Assembly: GCF_003367705.1 (NCBI RefSeq) | Contig: NZ_CP031425.1 | Coordinates: forward strand, 558,001-622,000 | Reading direction: 5' to 3' | Length of the DNA: 64,000 nt | Source: Microbacterium foliorum | GTDB taxonomy: Bacteria; Actinomycetota; Actinomycetes; Actinomycetales; Microbacteriaceae | Shown: positions 34,832 through 44,567 of the stretch, piece after piece | Position numbering within the stretch: the first letter of the stretch is position 1 | Layout of the letters: every line of letters starts with the position of its first letter | Program-made: the position numbers and the translations under genes | The notes under the pieces: generated by a model | What the model saw: the letters and a program-made list of their open reading frames with translations, nothing else | The model's database searches: none | What the model was told of the DNA's origin: nothing

Positions 34832-37800
34832 TGGGCGTTCGCGGGGGATCCTCCCGTTCCCGTCTGCGCGCGACCCTCGGTCTCGCGGTCTGTCTCGCGC
34901 TCGCCTCGGCCGCCATCGTCGCCGTTCCGCTCGGCGCGTCCGCAGCCGTGCCCGCGGCCAAGGCCCCGCTGCTCGAGCGCACGGCCGATGTGATCACATC
35001 CGACCCGTTGCCGACGGTGCAGATCGATTCGGGATACGTGTGGGCTCAGGCCACCATCGGAAACATCGTCTACGCCGCGGGGAGTTTCTCGAATGCTCGG
35101 GCTTCGCTCGCTGCCGCGGGGACGAGTCTCACGCCTCGTAACAATATATTGGCATATGACATCACCACCGGTGAGCTGCAGGGCTTCGCCCCGGCCGTCA
35201 ACGGTGTGATCAAAGCAGTCGCGGCGTCTCCCGACGGCACGCGCATCTACATCGGCGGCTCGTTCACTCAGGTCAACGGCACCGCACGCTACAACTTCGC
35301 CGCGCTCGACGCGCAGACCGGGCAGCTGATCGCCGGCGTCGCCCCGTCTGTCGGAGGTGCGGGCGTCTACGGCATCGCGGTGAGCGCCGACTCGGTCTAC
35401 GTCGCGGGCAACTTCACCCAGGCGAACACCGTCGCACGCAAGAACTTCGCTGCCTTCGCGACCTCCAACGGCGCGCTGCGCGAGTGGGCTCCGACCTCCG
35501 ACCAGCAGGTCGATGCGCTGGTGATGGAACCCGGCGGACAGCGCGTGATCGCCGGAGGCCGCTTCTACCTGATCAACAGTGCCGTCCAGCGGGGCCTCGT
35601 CGCTCTCGACCCGACGACGGGCGGCATCGACACCGGGTGGGCCGCGCCCAACACCGTGAAGAACGGCGCTGCGCTGGGCTCGAGCTATGCGGGCAAGACC
35701 GGCATCTTCGGACTCTCGGTCGACCAGACAGGTGTCTACGGAACCGGTTGGGTGTTCGCGAACGCGGCATCCGGCAACCTCGAAGGCGCGTTCGCGGCCG
35801 AGGCAGGCAGCGGAGCGATCCGCTGGGTCGCCGACTGCCACGGCGACAACTACGGCGTCTACTCGACCGGCAAGGTCGTCTACACCACGAGCCACACCCA
35901 CGCGTGCGAGACGGCCAATCTGTGGCCCGAGCAGAGCACGCGCACGTGGCGCTACATGCTCGCGTTCACGGCGACAGCCGAGGGATCGCTCACGCGCAGC
36001 CTCACGGCGGGTTCCACCTACGCCGACTGGAACGGCACTCCGTCGCCTTCCGCGTATGCGGTGACACCCGACTACACGGTCGGAACCGCGACCGGTCTCG
36101 GCCAGGCCGGGCTCTCGATCACCGGTGCGGGCGACTACGTCGCTGTGGCGGGCGAGTTCACCAGCGTCAACAACAAGCAGTTCCAGGGCATCGTGCGTTT
36201 CTCGACCAAGCCCGCGGGCGGCGCCAAGCAGGGCCCGCGCCTGTCCGGCACGGACTGGACGGCTCCGACGGCGACGTCGACCCAGTCCGGCCGTGTGCGA
36301 GTGACGACGACGACCAACTGGGACCGCGACAACCGCGATCTCACCTACCAGCTGATCCGCTCCGACTCCGCCGCGCCGATCGACCAGGTGACCACGCAGT
36401 CCGTGTGGTGGCAGACCGGTGCTGTCGTGCTCAACGACGCGACGGCCGTGCCCGGCACGAACTACACCTATACCGTCAGAGCCGTCGATTCCGATGGAAA
36501 CTCCGCGTCGAGTCAGCCGGTCTCGGTGACCGCGGCCGGCGGCACCGGCTCCGACTACGCGAACATGGTTCTCGGCGACCGTGCCGAGCTGTACTACCCG
36601 CTCGGCAGCCTCGGGGGCAACTGGGCGGGCGGGGCGAATCCGGTCGTCGGCAGTGGCGTGAGCAACACCTCGCCGGGGGCCGTGCAGGGCACCACGGGTG
36701 CCAGCGCCTCCACCTTCAGCGGATCGACCTCCGGGCGTGTGTCGTCGGCCGCGTCGGCGAAGGGCGACGACAATTACGCCGCTGAGGCCTGGTTCAAGAC
36801 CAGCACCACCAGGGGCGGGAAGATCTTCGGCTACGGCAGCGCCCAGACCAGCGGTTCCGGAACCAACGATCGCAACGTCTACATGCTGAACAACGGGCGC
36901 CTGACGTACGGGGTGTACCCCGGTTCGACCAAGACCGTGACCACGACGGGGTCGTACAACGACAACAAGTGGCATCATGTCGTCTCGACGCTGAGCCCGG
37001 GCGGGATGGTGCTCTACGTCGACGGGAAGGTCGTCGCGCAGGACGCCTCGGTCGTCTCTGCGCAGGACAACTACCTCGGATATTGGCGGGTGGGATACGA
37101 CAGCCTGAGTGGCTGGCCCAACGCTCCGACATCGGCCTCCTTCGCGGGCGGCATCGACGAGTTCGCCGTGTATCCCGACGCCCTGAGCGCGGCGCAGGTC
37201 GCGCAGCACTACGCGACCGGCATGGGGTTCAAGGCTCCGACGGCGTCGTTCACGAGCGCCGCGACCGATCTCTCGGTGGCCTTCACCGGCACGGCGATCG
37301 CCGACACCGGCCAGAGCATCGTCGGGTACTCGTGGAACTTCGGCGACGGCCAATCCGCCACCGGTGCGACGCCCGTGCATGAGTACGCCGCGTCGGGTAC
37401 CTACACCGTCACTCTCACCGCGACGGACAGTCGAGGCATCATCGGCGTATCGACGCAGCAGGTCACCGCCCTCGCCCCGAACGTCGTTCCGACGGCAGCC
37501 TTCACCTCGACCGCCTCCGGCCTCACCGCCGCGGTGAACGGCATGACGTCGACCGACGCCGACGGCACGATCACCGGATATTCCTGGAACTGGGGCGACG
37601 GCACCGCGGCGGGCAGCGGAGTCACCGCCAGCCACCTGTACGGCGCCGCCGGAACCTACACCGTGACGCTCACGGCGACCGATGACCGCGGCGGGCAGGC
37701 GACCACGACGGCCGATGTCGTCGTGACCCACGCAGCACCGGTGGCAGCGTTCGAGGCGAGCACCAACGTGCTCGATGTGAACGTGAACGCCTCGGCGTCG

Positions 37801-39501
37801 ACCGCATCGGATGCCGCGACCCTGACGTACTCCTGGAACTGGGGGGACTCCTCTGCAGCGGGCAGCGGCGTGACCGCATCGCACCACTACGCCGCGGCCG
37901 GAAACTACACGGTCACCCTCACGGTCACAGACAGCCTCGGAGCGACCGCTACGACGGCGCGCACCGCGACCGTGGCCGACAAGCCGTTTGCGATCCGTGA
38001 CGACTTCGATCGCTCCTCGGCCTCGGGGTGGGGTTCGGCGGAGACCGGCGGCGCCTACTCCGTGATGAACGGCTCGGCAGCGGCGGCATCCGTGTCGGGT
38101 GGGCGCGGACTGCTGACGCTCGCGACCGGCCAGACCCGCAACCTGGCTCTGCAGGGCACGGCACTCGCCGACACGCTCACGACACTCTCGTATTCGCTCG
38201 ATCAGGCGCCCACCACCGGCGGCTCCTATGTCGGAGTGAGCGCTCGCAAATCTGCGACGAATGAGTATCTGGCCCGCGTCTGGATGCGCACCGACGGCAA
38301 GCTGTGGCTCACCGTCCAGCGCGGCAGCACCGTCATCGCCACGCAGGCGCTCACCACGACGTGGGCCGCAGGAGACGTGTTCCGTCTCGCGGTGAACGTC
38401 AGTGGCGCGTCGCCGACGACCATCCAGGTCAAGACCTGGAAGGACGGTGCGATCGAACCGACCGACTGGCAGCTGACCGTGACCGATGCGACGACCGACC
38501 TCCAGGGTGCGGGGTGGAGCAGCGTGCACGCTTCTCGCGGCTCCACGGCGACCTCGACCGCGGTCTTCTCGTTCGACTCGCTGCGGGTCACCGACCTCAA
38601 GGCGCCGCCGCCGAACGTGGCCCCGACAGCGGTGTTCACCAGCACCGTGTCGAACCGCGATGTCGCGGTGGACGGTTCCACGTCGACGGACAGCGATGGC
38701 GCGGTCGCCGGATACTCCTGGAACTGGGGAGACGGCACAGCCGCGGGCACGGGGGCGACTGCGACCCACGCCTACGCGGCGGCAGGCACCTATGACGTCA
38801 CCCTGACCATCACGGACGACGATGGCGCCTCGAGTGCGGTCACCCATCAGGTCGTCGCCACGGACCCGCCGGTCGTCGACCCGGCCATTGCTCGTGACGC
38901 GTTCGCGCGCACCGCGACATCGGGGTGGGGATCCTCCGACCTGGGAGGGGCGTGGACTCTCGCAGGAGGCGCGGCGTCGGCCGCATCGGTGGCGGACGGC
39001 GTCGGCAGGCTCACTCTCGCGGCGGGCGGAACGCGCAACATGCTCCTGAACGCGTCATCGGTGAAGAACGTCACGATGTCGGCTGACTTCAGCGTCGATG
39101 CGGCGCCGTCCACGGGGGCGGCCTACGTCGGCCTGATCGCCCGGTCGAGCGCGACGGACAATTATCTGGTGCGCGCGTGGCTGAACGCCAACGGTACGGT
39201 GTCGATCGTGATCCAGCAGGGATCCGCGGTGCTCTCGTCGTCTGTGGTTCCGGGAATCACTCGCGGTGCCGGCGATGCCTTCACGCTCAAGGTCGATGTC
39301 TCCGGCGGAGCGTCCACGACGATCTCGGCGAAGCTGTGGCGTCAGGGCACGGCAGAGCCTGCCACCTGGCAGACCTCGTTCGTCGACACCACCGGAATCG
39401 ACGCCGCGGGCGCTGTCGGAGTGCACGGCAACCGGGTGAGCTCGGCGACTGCTCCGGCGGTCATCGCCGTCGACAACTTCCGGGTGCTCGACAACGGCTG
39501 A
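34831..39501 (+). CDS. Giant secreted surface protein 2: propeller-like, LamG, four PKD domains
   Basis: 1556 residues. Signal peptide in 1-39 (ATLGLAVCLALASAAIVAVP, cut near ASA). Propeller-like region about 50-490 (VYAAGSFSNA, RIYIGGSFTQVNG), LamG at about 585-795, PKD 1-3 at about 798-1050 (each with W-N-F/W-G-D), then a module starting DRSSASGWGSAETGG (about 1055-1257), PKD 4 (about 1263-1345), and a second such module to the end (FARTATSGWGSSDLGG). Close to surface protein 3 over its full length. No cell-wall sorting motif. Probably a polysaccharide-associated structural protein or adhesin; enzyme activity is not evident. Confidence 0.86.
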   Translation: MGVRGGSSRSRLRATLGLAVCLALASAAIVAVPLGASAAVPAAKAPLLERTADVITSDPLPTVQIDSGYVWAQATIGNIVYAAGSFSNARASLAAAGTSLTPRNNILAYDITTGELQGFAPAVNGVIKAVAASPDGTRIYIGGSFTQVNGTARYNFAALDAQTGQLIAGVAPSVGGAGVYGIAVSADSVYVAGNFTQANTVARKNFAAFATSNGALREWAPTSDQQVDALVMEPGGQRVIAGGRFYLINSAVQRGLVALDPTTGGIDTGWAAPNTVKNGAALGSSYAGKTGIFGLSVDQTGVYGTGWVFANAASGNLEGAFAAEAGSGAIRWVADCHGDNYGVYSTGKVVYTTSHTHACETANLWPEQSTRTWRYMLAFTATAEGSLTRSLTAGSTYADWNGTPSPSAYAVTPDYTVGTATGLGQAGLSITGAGDYVAVAGEFTSVNNKQFQGIVRFSTKPAGGAKQGPRLSGTDWTAPTATSTQSGRVRVTTTTNWDRDNRDLTYQLIRSDSAAPIDQVTTQSVWWQTGAVVLNDATAVPGTNYTYTVRAVDSDGNSASSQPVSVTAAGGTGSDYANMVLGDRAELYYPLGSLGGNWAGGANPVVGSGVSNTSPGAVQGTTGASASTFSGSTSGRVSSAASAKGDDNYAAEAWFKTSTTRGGKIFGYGSAQTSGSGTNDRNVYMLNNGRLTYGVYPGSTKTVTTTGSYNDNKWHHVVSTLSPGGMVLYVDGKVVAQDASVVSAQDNYLGYWRVGYDSLSGWPNAPTSASFAGGIDEFAVYPDALSAAQVAQHYATGMGFKAPTASFTSAATDLSVAFTGTAIADTGQSIVGYSWNFGDGQSATGATPVHEYAASGTYTVTLTATDSRGIIGVSTQQVTALAPNVVPTAAFTSTASGLTAAVNGMTSTDADGTITGYSWNWGDGTAAGSGVTASHLYGAAGTYTVTLTATDDRGGQATTTADVVVTHAAPVAAFEASTNVLDVNVNASASTASDAATLTYSWNWGDSSAAGSGVTASHHYAAAGNYTVTLTVTDSLGATATTARTATVADKPFAIRDDFDRSSASGWGSAETGGAYSVMNGSAAAASVSGGRGLLTLATGQTRNLALQGTALADTLTTLSYSLDQAPTTGGSYVGVSARKSATNEYLARVWMRTDGKLWLTVQRGSTVIATQALTTTWAAGDVFRLAVNVSGASPTTIQVKTWKDGAIEPTDWQLTVTDATTDLQGAGWSSVHASRGSTATSTAVFSFDSLRVTDLKAPPPNVAPTAVFTSTVSNRDVAVDGSTSTDSDGAVAGYSWNWGDGTAAGTGATATHAYAAAGTYDVTLTITDDDGASSAVTHQVVATDPPVVDPAIARDAFARTATSGWGSSDLGGAWTLAGGAASAASVADGVGRLTLAAGGTRNMLLNASSVKNVTMSADFSVDAAPSTGAAYVGLIARSSATDNYLVRAWLNANGTVSIVIQQGSAVLSSSVVPGITRGAGDAFTLKVDVSGGASTTISAKLWRQGTAEPATWQTSFVDTTGIDAAGAVGVHGNRVSSATAPAVIAVDNFRVLDNG

Positions 39502-39529
39502 CGCCGAAGCGGATCCCGCGGCCGAGAGG

Positions 39530-39568
39530 CGGTCACGTTGCGCGGACACCGTCCGCGCGACGTGACCG
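39530..39568 (+). terminator. Strong intrinsic terminator after surface protein 2
   Basis: 17-base arms (39530-39546 and 39552-39568) with one G-T pair and a 5-base loop, followed by TTTT. Confidence 0.9.
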
Positions 39569-39609
39569 TTTTCGCGCGCGAAATACGCTCGGATCAGGCA
39601 AAAAAGCTC

Positions 39610-39827
39610 TCGACGCAGCGCGTGGGGAGAGGTAGTATATTGCTGCGGCCACTGGGGGAGTGATCGCAGTATTGGGGAACTGGGGATCACGTGAACAGTC
39701 ATCGGTGCATGCGTCGAGAAAGCATCTCGGCGCAGCCTGCAATCTCTGCGTCTGGCCTTTCCGCCACAGCCTCCGTCAGTCATGCCGTCGGGGAGTCCGC
39801 GGCAGCAAACTTTGGAAAGGTCACCTG
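39610..39827 (+). promoter_or_regulatory. Promoter and long TGGGGA leader of surface protein 3
   Basis: TCGACG (39610-39615) and TAGTAT (39633-39638) are 17 bp apart; the preceding CTC is shared with the promoter at 34.1 kb. G-runs start at 39624, 39654, 39674 and 39682. Bases 39672-39730 match the leader at 34.19 kb (TTGGGGAACTGGGGATCACG then GTGAAC). The leader is about 180 bases long and does not open a convincing ORF. With the terminator before it, this accounts for the 326-bp gap between the two giant genes. Confidence 0.6.
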
Positions 39828-42800
39828 ATGAGCATTCAGGTTGTGAGTCGCAGGTCCCCACGCTGGCGCGCGGCATTCGCCGCGATCGTCGGCGTCGTCC
39901 TCGTGTTCAGTGCAGCGCTGGTCGCTCCTGTCGCGGCATCCGCTGCCGTCCCGGCCGCCAAGGCGCCCTTCCTCCAGCGAACCGCCGACGTCGCGACGGC
40001 TGACGCCCTGCCGACGGTGCAGATCGACTCCGGGTATGTCTGGGCCCAGACGACGGTGGGCAACACCGTGTATGCGGCGGGCAGCTTCTCGAACGCCCGG
40101 GCCGCGCTCGCGTCTCCCGGTACGAGCCTGACTCCCCGCAGCAACATCCTCGCGTACGACATCGCGACCGGTAACCTCCTTCCCTTCGCCCCCACGGTCA
40201 ATGGCGTGATCAAGTCGATCGCGCGCTCGAACGACGGTTCGCGCATCTACATCGGAGGGTCGTTCACTCAGGTCAACGGCACGGCGCGGTTCAACTTCGC
40301 CGCGCTCGACGCGCAGACGGGGCAGCTGATCGCAGGCTTCGCCCCGTCGGTCGGAGGTGTCGGTGTATTCGGCATCACGCTGCTCGGCGACTCGGTCTAC
40401 GTCGCCGGCAACTTCACTCAGGCCAACGGAACCGCGCGCAAGAACTTCGCCGCGTTCGCGACGTCGAACGGGGCGCTGCGGAGCTGGGCTCCGACGTCCG
40501 ATCTGCAGGTCGACGCACTCGTCACCGACCCTGACGGCTCGCAGGTCATCGCGGGCGGACGGTTCTCGATGGTCAACGGCCTCGCCACGCAACGCGGCCT
40601 CTCGGCCATCGACCCGGTCTCGGGCATCGTGAACACCGGGTGGCAGGCGAACAGCACCGTCATGAACGGCGCGACATCCGGAAAGGCCGGCATCTTCGCC
40701 CTCTCCACCGACGCCACCGGCGTCTACGGCACCGGGTGGGTCTTCGCCGATGTCGCGACGGGAAACCTCGAGGGTGTCTTCGCCGCGGATGCCGGAAGCG
40801 GTGCCATCCGCTGGGTGGCCGACTGCCACGGAGACCACTACGGCGTGTACTCCACGGGCAAGGTCGTGTACGCCACGAGCCACACCCATCAGTGCGAGAC
40901 CGTGAGTCTCTGGCCAGAGCAGTCGGTGCGTCAGTACCGCTACATGGAGGCCTTCACCACGACGGCGGAGGGAACCCTGAGCCGTTCGGCGTCGGTCGGC
41001 TCCATCTACAAGGACTGGAGCGGCACGCCCTCCCCGTCCGCGTACGCCTGGTACCCCGACTTCACCGTCGGAACGGCATCGGGGCTCGGCCAGGCCGGCC
41101 TCTCGATCACCGGTGCGGGCGACTACATCTCCGTGGCCGGCGAGTTCACGAGCGTGAACGGACAGCGCTATCAGGGCATCGTGCGATTCTCGACCACGCC
41201 GAGCGGCGGCGCGAAACAGGGGCCACGGCTCACCGGCGCGAGTTGGAGCGCCCCGACCGCGACCACCGCTTCGCCAGGACGCGTGCGAGTATCGATCCCC
41301 GTGAACTGGGATCGGGATGACCGCGACCTCACCTACCAGCTTCTGCGCACCGGTACGGCCGGCGTGATCGACCAGAAGGTCGTGTCGTCCGGATGGTGGA
41401 GCACGGCGCAGGCCTCTCTCACCGACAAGACGGTCACTCCTGGGGCGACCTACACCTATACGGTGCGAGCGGTCGACGGGAACGGCAACGCGACGACCAG
41501 TCAGCCCGTCACGGCCACCGCTACCAGCGGCGTGACGTCGGACTACGCCAACGCCGTGCTCGATGACGGAGCCCAGCTCTACTATCCGCTCGGCAGCACC
41601 ACGACCAACTGGGCAGGCGGGGCATCCCCGTCGTACGGCAGCGGTGTGAGCGTGGCCTCCCCCGGAGCCGTCGAGGGAGCAACGGGCACGACGGCGTCGA
41701 AGCTCGACGGCACCACCTCGGGGCTCATCTCCTCGGGGGCGGCTGTCAGTGGACCGACCGACTTCTCGGCCGAGACGTGGTTCAAGACGACCACCGACAA
41801 CGGTGGCAAGATCTTCGGCTTCGGTGATCAGCAGACGAGCTTCTCGGGCAGTTACGACCGCCATCTGTATATGCAGAACAACGGCCGACTCACGTTCGGG
41901 GTGTACCCCGGGGCGGTCCGCACCGTGAGCTCGACCACGTCGTACAACGACGGCAGATGGCACCACGCGGTGGCATCGTTGGGCTCGGCCGGCATGGAGC
42001 TCTACGTCGACGGCGTGCTCGTCGCGCAGGATGCCGCGGTCACCGATGCGCAAGGCTACAACGGCTATTGGCGGGTGGGCGGAGACAGCCTCGGTGGCTG
42101 GCCCGACGGCCCGGCGCGCTGGGAGTTCGACGGCACCGTCGACGAGTTCGCGGTCTACCCGAGCGCTCTGAGTGCGGCTCAGGTCGCCACGCACTACGCG
42201 GTGGGAGCCGGCATCCATGCCCCGACGGCCGCGTTCGATGCGACCCCGACGAACCTGACGGTGGCGTTCGACGCGACCGCCAGCACGGTCGATGCGGGGC
42301 AGACGCTCACCGGCTACTCGTGGGACTTCGGCGACGGCCATACCGGAACAGGGGCGACCCCGACCCACGTCTACAGCGCCTCCGGCACGTACGACGTCGT
42401 GCTGAACGTCACCGACAGCCGCGGCCTCACCGGCACGGTCAGCCACCCGGTCACCGTCACCGGCCCCAACGCTCTGCCTACCGCGGACTTCACGTCGACG
42501 GCCTCCGGTCTCACCGCGTCGGTGAACGGCACGACGTCGGTCGACTCCGACGGCACGATCGCGGCGTATTCCTGGAACTGGGGCGACGGCTCCGCGGCGG
42601 GCACGGGCGCCACGGCGACGCACGCCTATGCAGCGCCGGGCACGTACGCGGTGACGCTGACGGTGACCGACGATCGCGGCGGGCAGGCGACCAAGACCGC
42701 GAACGTCATCGTGACCCACGCGGCGCCGGTGGCGAGCTTCACGGCCACGGCCAACGCGCTCACGGTCTCGGTCGATGGAGCGGCGTCGACCGCATCGGAT

Positions 42801-44507
42801 GCCGCGACACTGGCGTACTCGTGGAACTGGGGAGACGGCAGCCCCGCGGGCAGCGGCGGCACCGCCTCGCACGTGTACGCGACCGCCGGCGACTTCACGA
42901 TCACCCTCACGTTGACCGACAGCGTCGGCGCGACCGCCACGGCCACTCGCGCCGTCACGGTGGCCGATCAGGCCTTCGCGATCAGGGATGACTTCGAGCG
43001 CACCACTGCCTCCGGATGGGGATCCGCCGAGCTCGGCGGCGCCTACACCGTGATGAACGGGGCCGCATCCGCGGCATCCGTCTCCGGTGGCGCGGCGAAG
43101 CTGACGCTCGCTGCGGGGCAGACGCGCAATGTGGCCCTGCAGAGCACGTCGCTCGCCGACACTCTCACGACGCTGATGTACTCGTCTGATCAGGGACCCG
43201 CCACCGGCGGCTCCTATGTGGGGGTGAGTGCGCGCAAGTCGGCGTCGTCCGAGTACCTCACTCGTGTGTGGATGCGCAACGACGGCAAGCTGTGGCTGGT
43301 GATCCAGCGCGACAGCACCGTCCTGGTCTCCAAGGCGCTGACGACCACGTGGGCGGCGGGCGATGTGTTCCGCCTCTCGGTCAAGGTCTCGGGTGCGTCG
43401 CCGACCACCATCCAGGCGAAGACCTGGAAGGACGGCACCGCGGAGCCCGCCGACTGGCAGCTCTCGACGACCGATGCGACCGCGAGCCTGCAGGGCAGTG
43501 GCTGGACGAGCGTGCATGCGAACCGCGCCGGCAGCGCGACATCGACCGCGGTCTTCTCGTTCGACTCGCTGCGGGTCACCGACCTCAAGGCGCCGGTCGG
43601 GCCCGTGCCGAACGTGGCGCCGACGGCGGCATTCACCAGCACGGTGACGAACCTCGGTGTCGCGGTGGATGGGTCGACCTCGTCTGACAGCGACGGCACC
43701 GTCGTCGGACACTCCTGGAACTGGGGAGACGGCACCCCCGCGGGCACCGGGGCGGCCGCGACGCACACGTATGCCGCAGCGGGCACGTACACCGTCACCC
43801 TGACGGTCACGGACGACGATGGCGCCACCGGAACCGCCACGCGCCAGGTGGTCGCGACGTCACCGCCCGTGGAACCGCAGCCCGGCGCTGTCGTCGCCAG
43901 CGACGACTTCGCACGGACGGCGACCGGTGGCTGGTCCACGGCAGGTGTCGGCGGGGCGTGGACGCTCGCCGGCGGTGCGGCCTCCGCGGCATCCGTGGCG
44001 GACGGCACCGGTGTGCTCACGCTCGCCGCAGGCAGCACGCGCAACATGCTGCTCAACTCGGTGTCGGCGAAGAACGTCACGATGTCCATGGACTTCAGTG
44101 CGGATGCCGCGCCGTCGACGGGGCAGGCGTACGTCGGGCTGATCGCTCGATCGAGTGCGACGGACAACTATCTGGTGCGGGCCTGGCTGAATGCCAACGG
44201 CACCGTCTCGATCGTGACCCAGCAGGGATCCGCGGTGCTCTCCACATACGTGGTTCCGGGCATCACCCGCGGTGCCGGCGACGCCTTCACTCTGAAGGTC
44301 GACGTGGCGGGTGGAGCCTCGACGACGATCTCGGCGAAGCTGTGGAAGCAGGGAACCGCCGAGCCCGCCGCGTGGCAGACATCGTTCGTCGACACCACGG
44401 GGATCGACGCGGCCGGCGCCGTCGGCGCGCACGCGAATCGTACGAGTTCCGCCACCGGCCCGGTCGTCGTGAAGGTGGACAATTTCCGGGTCACAGACAA
44501 CGGGTGA
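39828..44507 (+). CDS. Giant secreted surface protein 3: propeller-like, LamG, four PKD domains
   Basis: 1559 residues from ATG 39828, chosen for its ribosome site (GGAAAGGTCACCTG) and because it gives a good signal peptide (AAFAAIVGVVLVFSAALVAP, cut near ASA). Domain order is the same as in surface protein 2: propeller-like, LamG (about 580-795), three PKDs (about 797-1045), GWG module (FERTTASGWGSAELGG), PKD 4, GWG module (FARTATGGWSTAGVGG). It ends in the same V-x-x-F-R-V-x-D-N-G tail as proteins 1 and 2. Likely a duplicate of protein 2 with its own promoter, so the two may be expressed differently. Confidence 0.86.
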   Translation: MSIQVVSRRSPRWRAAFAAIVGVVLVFSAALVAPVAASAAVPAAKAPFLQRTADVATADALPTVQIDSGYVWAQTTVGNTVYAAGSFSNARAALASPGTSLTPRSNILAYDIATGNLLPFAPTVNGVIKSIARSNDGSRIYIGGSFTQVNGTARFNFAALDAQTGQLIAGFAPSVGGVGVFGITLLGDSVYVAGNFTQANGTARKNFAAFATSNGALRSWAPTSDLQVDALVTDPDGSQVIAGGRFSMVNGLATQRGLSAIDPVSGIVNTGWQANSTVMNGATSGKAGIFALSTDATGVYGTGWVFADVATGNLEGVFAADAGSGAIRWVADCHGDHYGVYSTGKVVYATSHTHQCETVSLWPEQSVRQYRYMEAFTTTAEGTLSRSASVGSIYKDWSGTPSPSAYAWYPDFTVGTASGLGQAGLSITGAGDYISVAGEFTSVNGQRYQGIVRFSTTPSGGAKQGPRLTGASWSAPTATTASPGRVRVSIPVNWDRDDRDLTYQLLRTGTAGVIDQKVVSSGWWSTAQASLTDKTVTPGATYTYTVRAVDGNGNATTSQPVTATATSGVTSDYANAVLDDGAQLYYPLGSTTTNWAGGASPSYGSGVSVASPGAVEGATGTTASKLDGTTSGLISSGAAVSGPTDFSAETWFKTTTDNGGKIFGFGDQQTSFSGSYDRHLYMQNNGRLTFGVYPGAVRTVSSTTSYNDGRWHHAVASLGSAGMELYVDGVLVAQDAAVTDAQGYNGYWRVGGDSLGGWPDGPARWEFDGTVDEFAVYPSALSAAQVATHYAVGAGIHAPTAAFDATPTNLTVAFDATASTVDAGQTLTGYSWDFGDGHTGTGATPTHVYSASGTYDVVLNVTDSRGLTGTVSHPVTVTGPNALPTADFTSTASGLTASVNGTTSVDSDGTIAAYSWNWGDGSAAGTGATATHAYAAPGTYAVTLTVTDDRGGQATKTANVIVTHAAPVASFTATANALTVSVDGAASTASDAATLAYSWNWGDGSPAGSGGTASHVYATAGDFTITLTLTDSVGATATATRAVTVADQAFAIRDDFERTTASGWGSAELGGAYTVMNGAASAASVSGGAAKLTLAAGQTRNVALQSTSLADTLTTLMYSSDQGPATGGSYVGVSARKSASSEYLTRVWMRNDGKLWLVIQRDSTVLVSKALTTTWAAGDVFRLSVKVSGASPTTIQAKTWKDGTAEPADWQLSTTDATASLQGSGWTSVHANRAGSATSTAVFSFDSLRVTDLKAPVGPVPNVAPTAAFTSTVTNLGVAVDGSTSSDSDGTVVGHSWNWGDGTPAGTGAAATHTYAAAGTYTVTLTVTDDDGATGTATRQVVATSPPVEPQPGAVVASDDFARTATGGWSTAGVGGAWTLAGGAASAASVADGTGVLTLAAGSTRNMLLNSVSAKNVTMSMDFSADAAPSTGQAYVGLIARSSATDNYLVRAWLNANGTVSIVTQQGSAVLSTYVVPGITRGAGDAFTLKVDVAGGASTTISAKLWKQGTAEPAAWQTSFVDTTGIDAAGAVGAHANRTSSATGPVVVKVDNFRVTDNG

Positions 44508-44567
44508 TTCCCATGGCACGTGCCATAGGCTCGTGCTGATGTCCATACAGTCGAAGCGCCGATCGCC

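Noticed and set aside
34783..43766. Very long open frames on the minus strand (more than 1300 codons each) opposite surface proteins 2 and 3
   Set aside because: They lie antisense to clear domain proteins, have Arg/Gly/Val-rich composition without recognisable domains, and exist because third-position GC removes stops in that frame.
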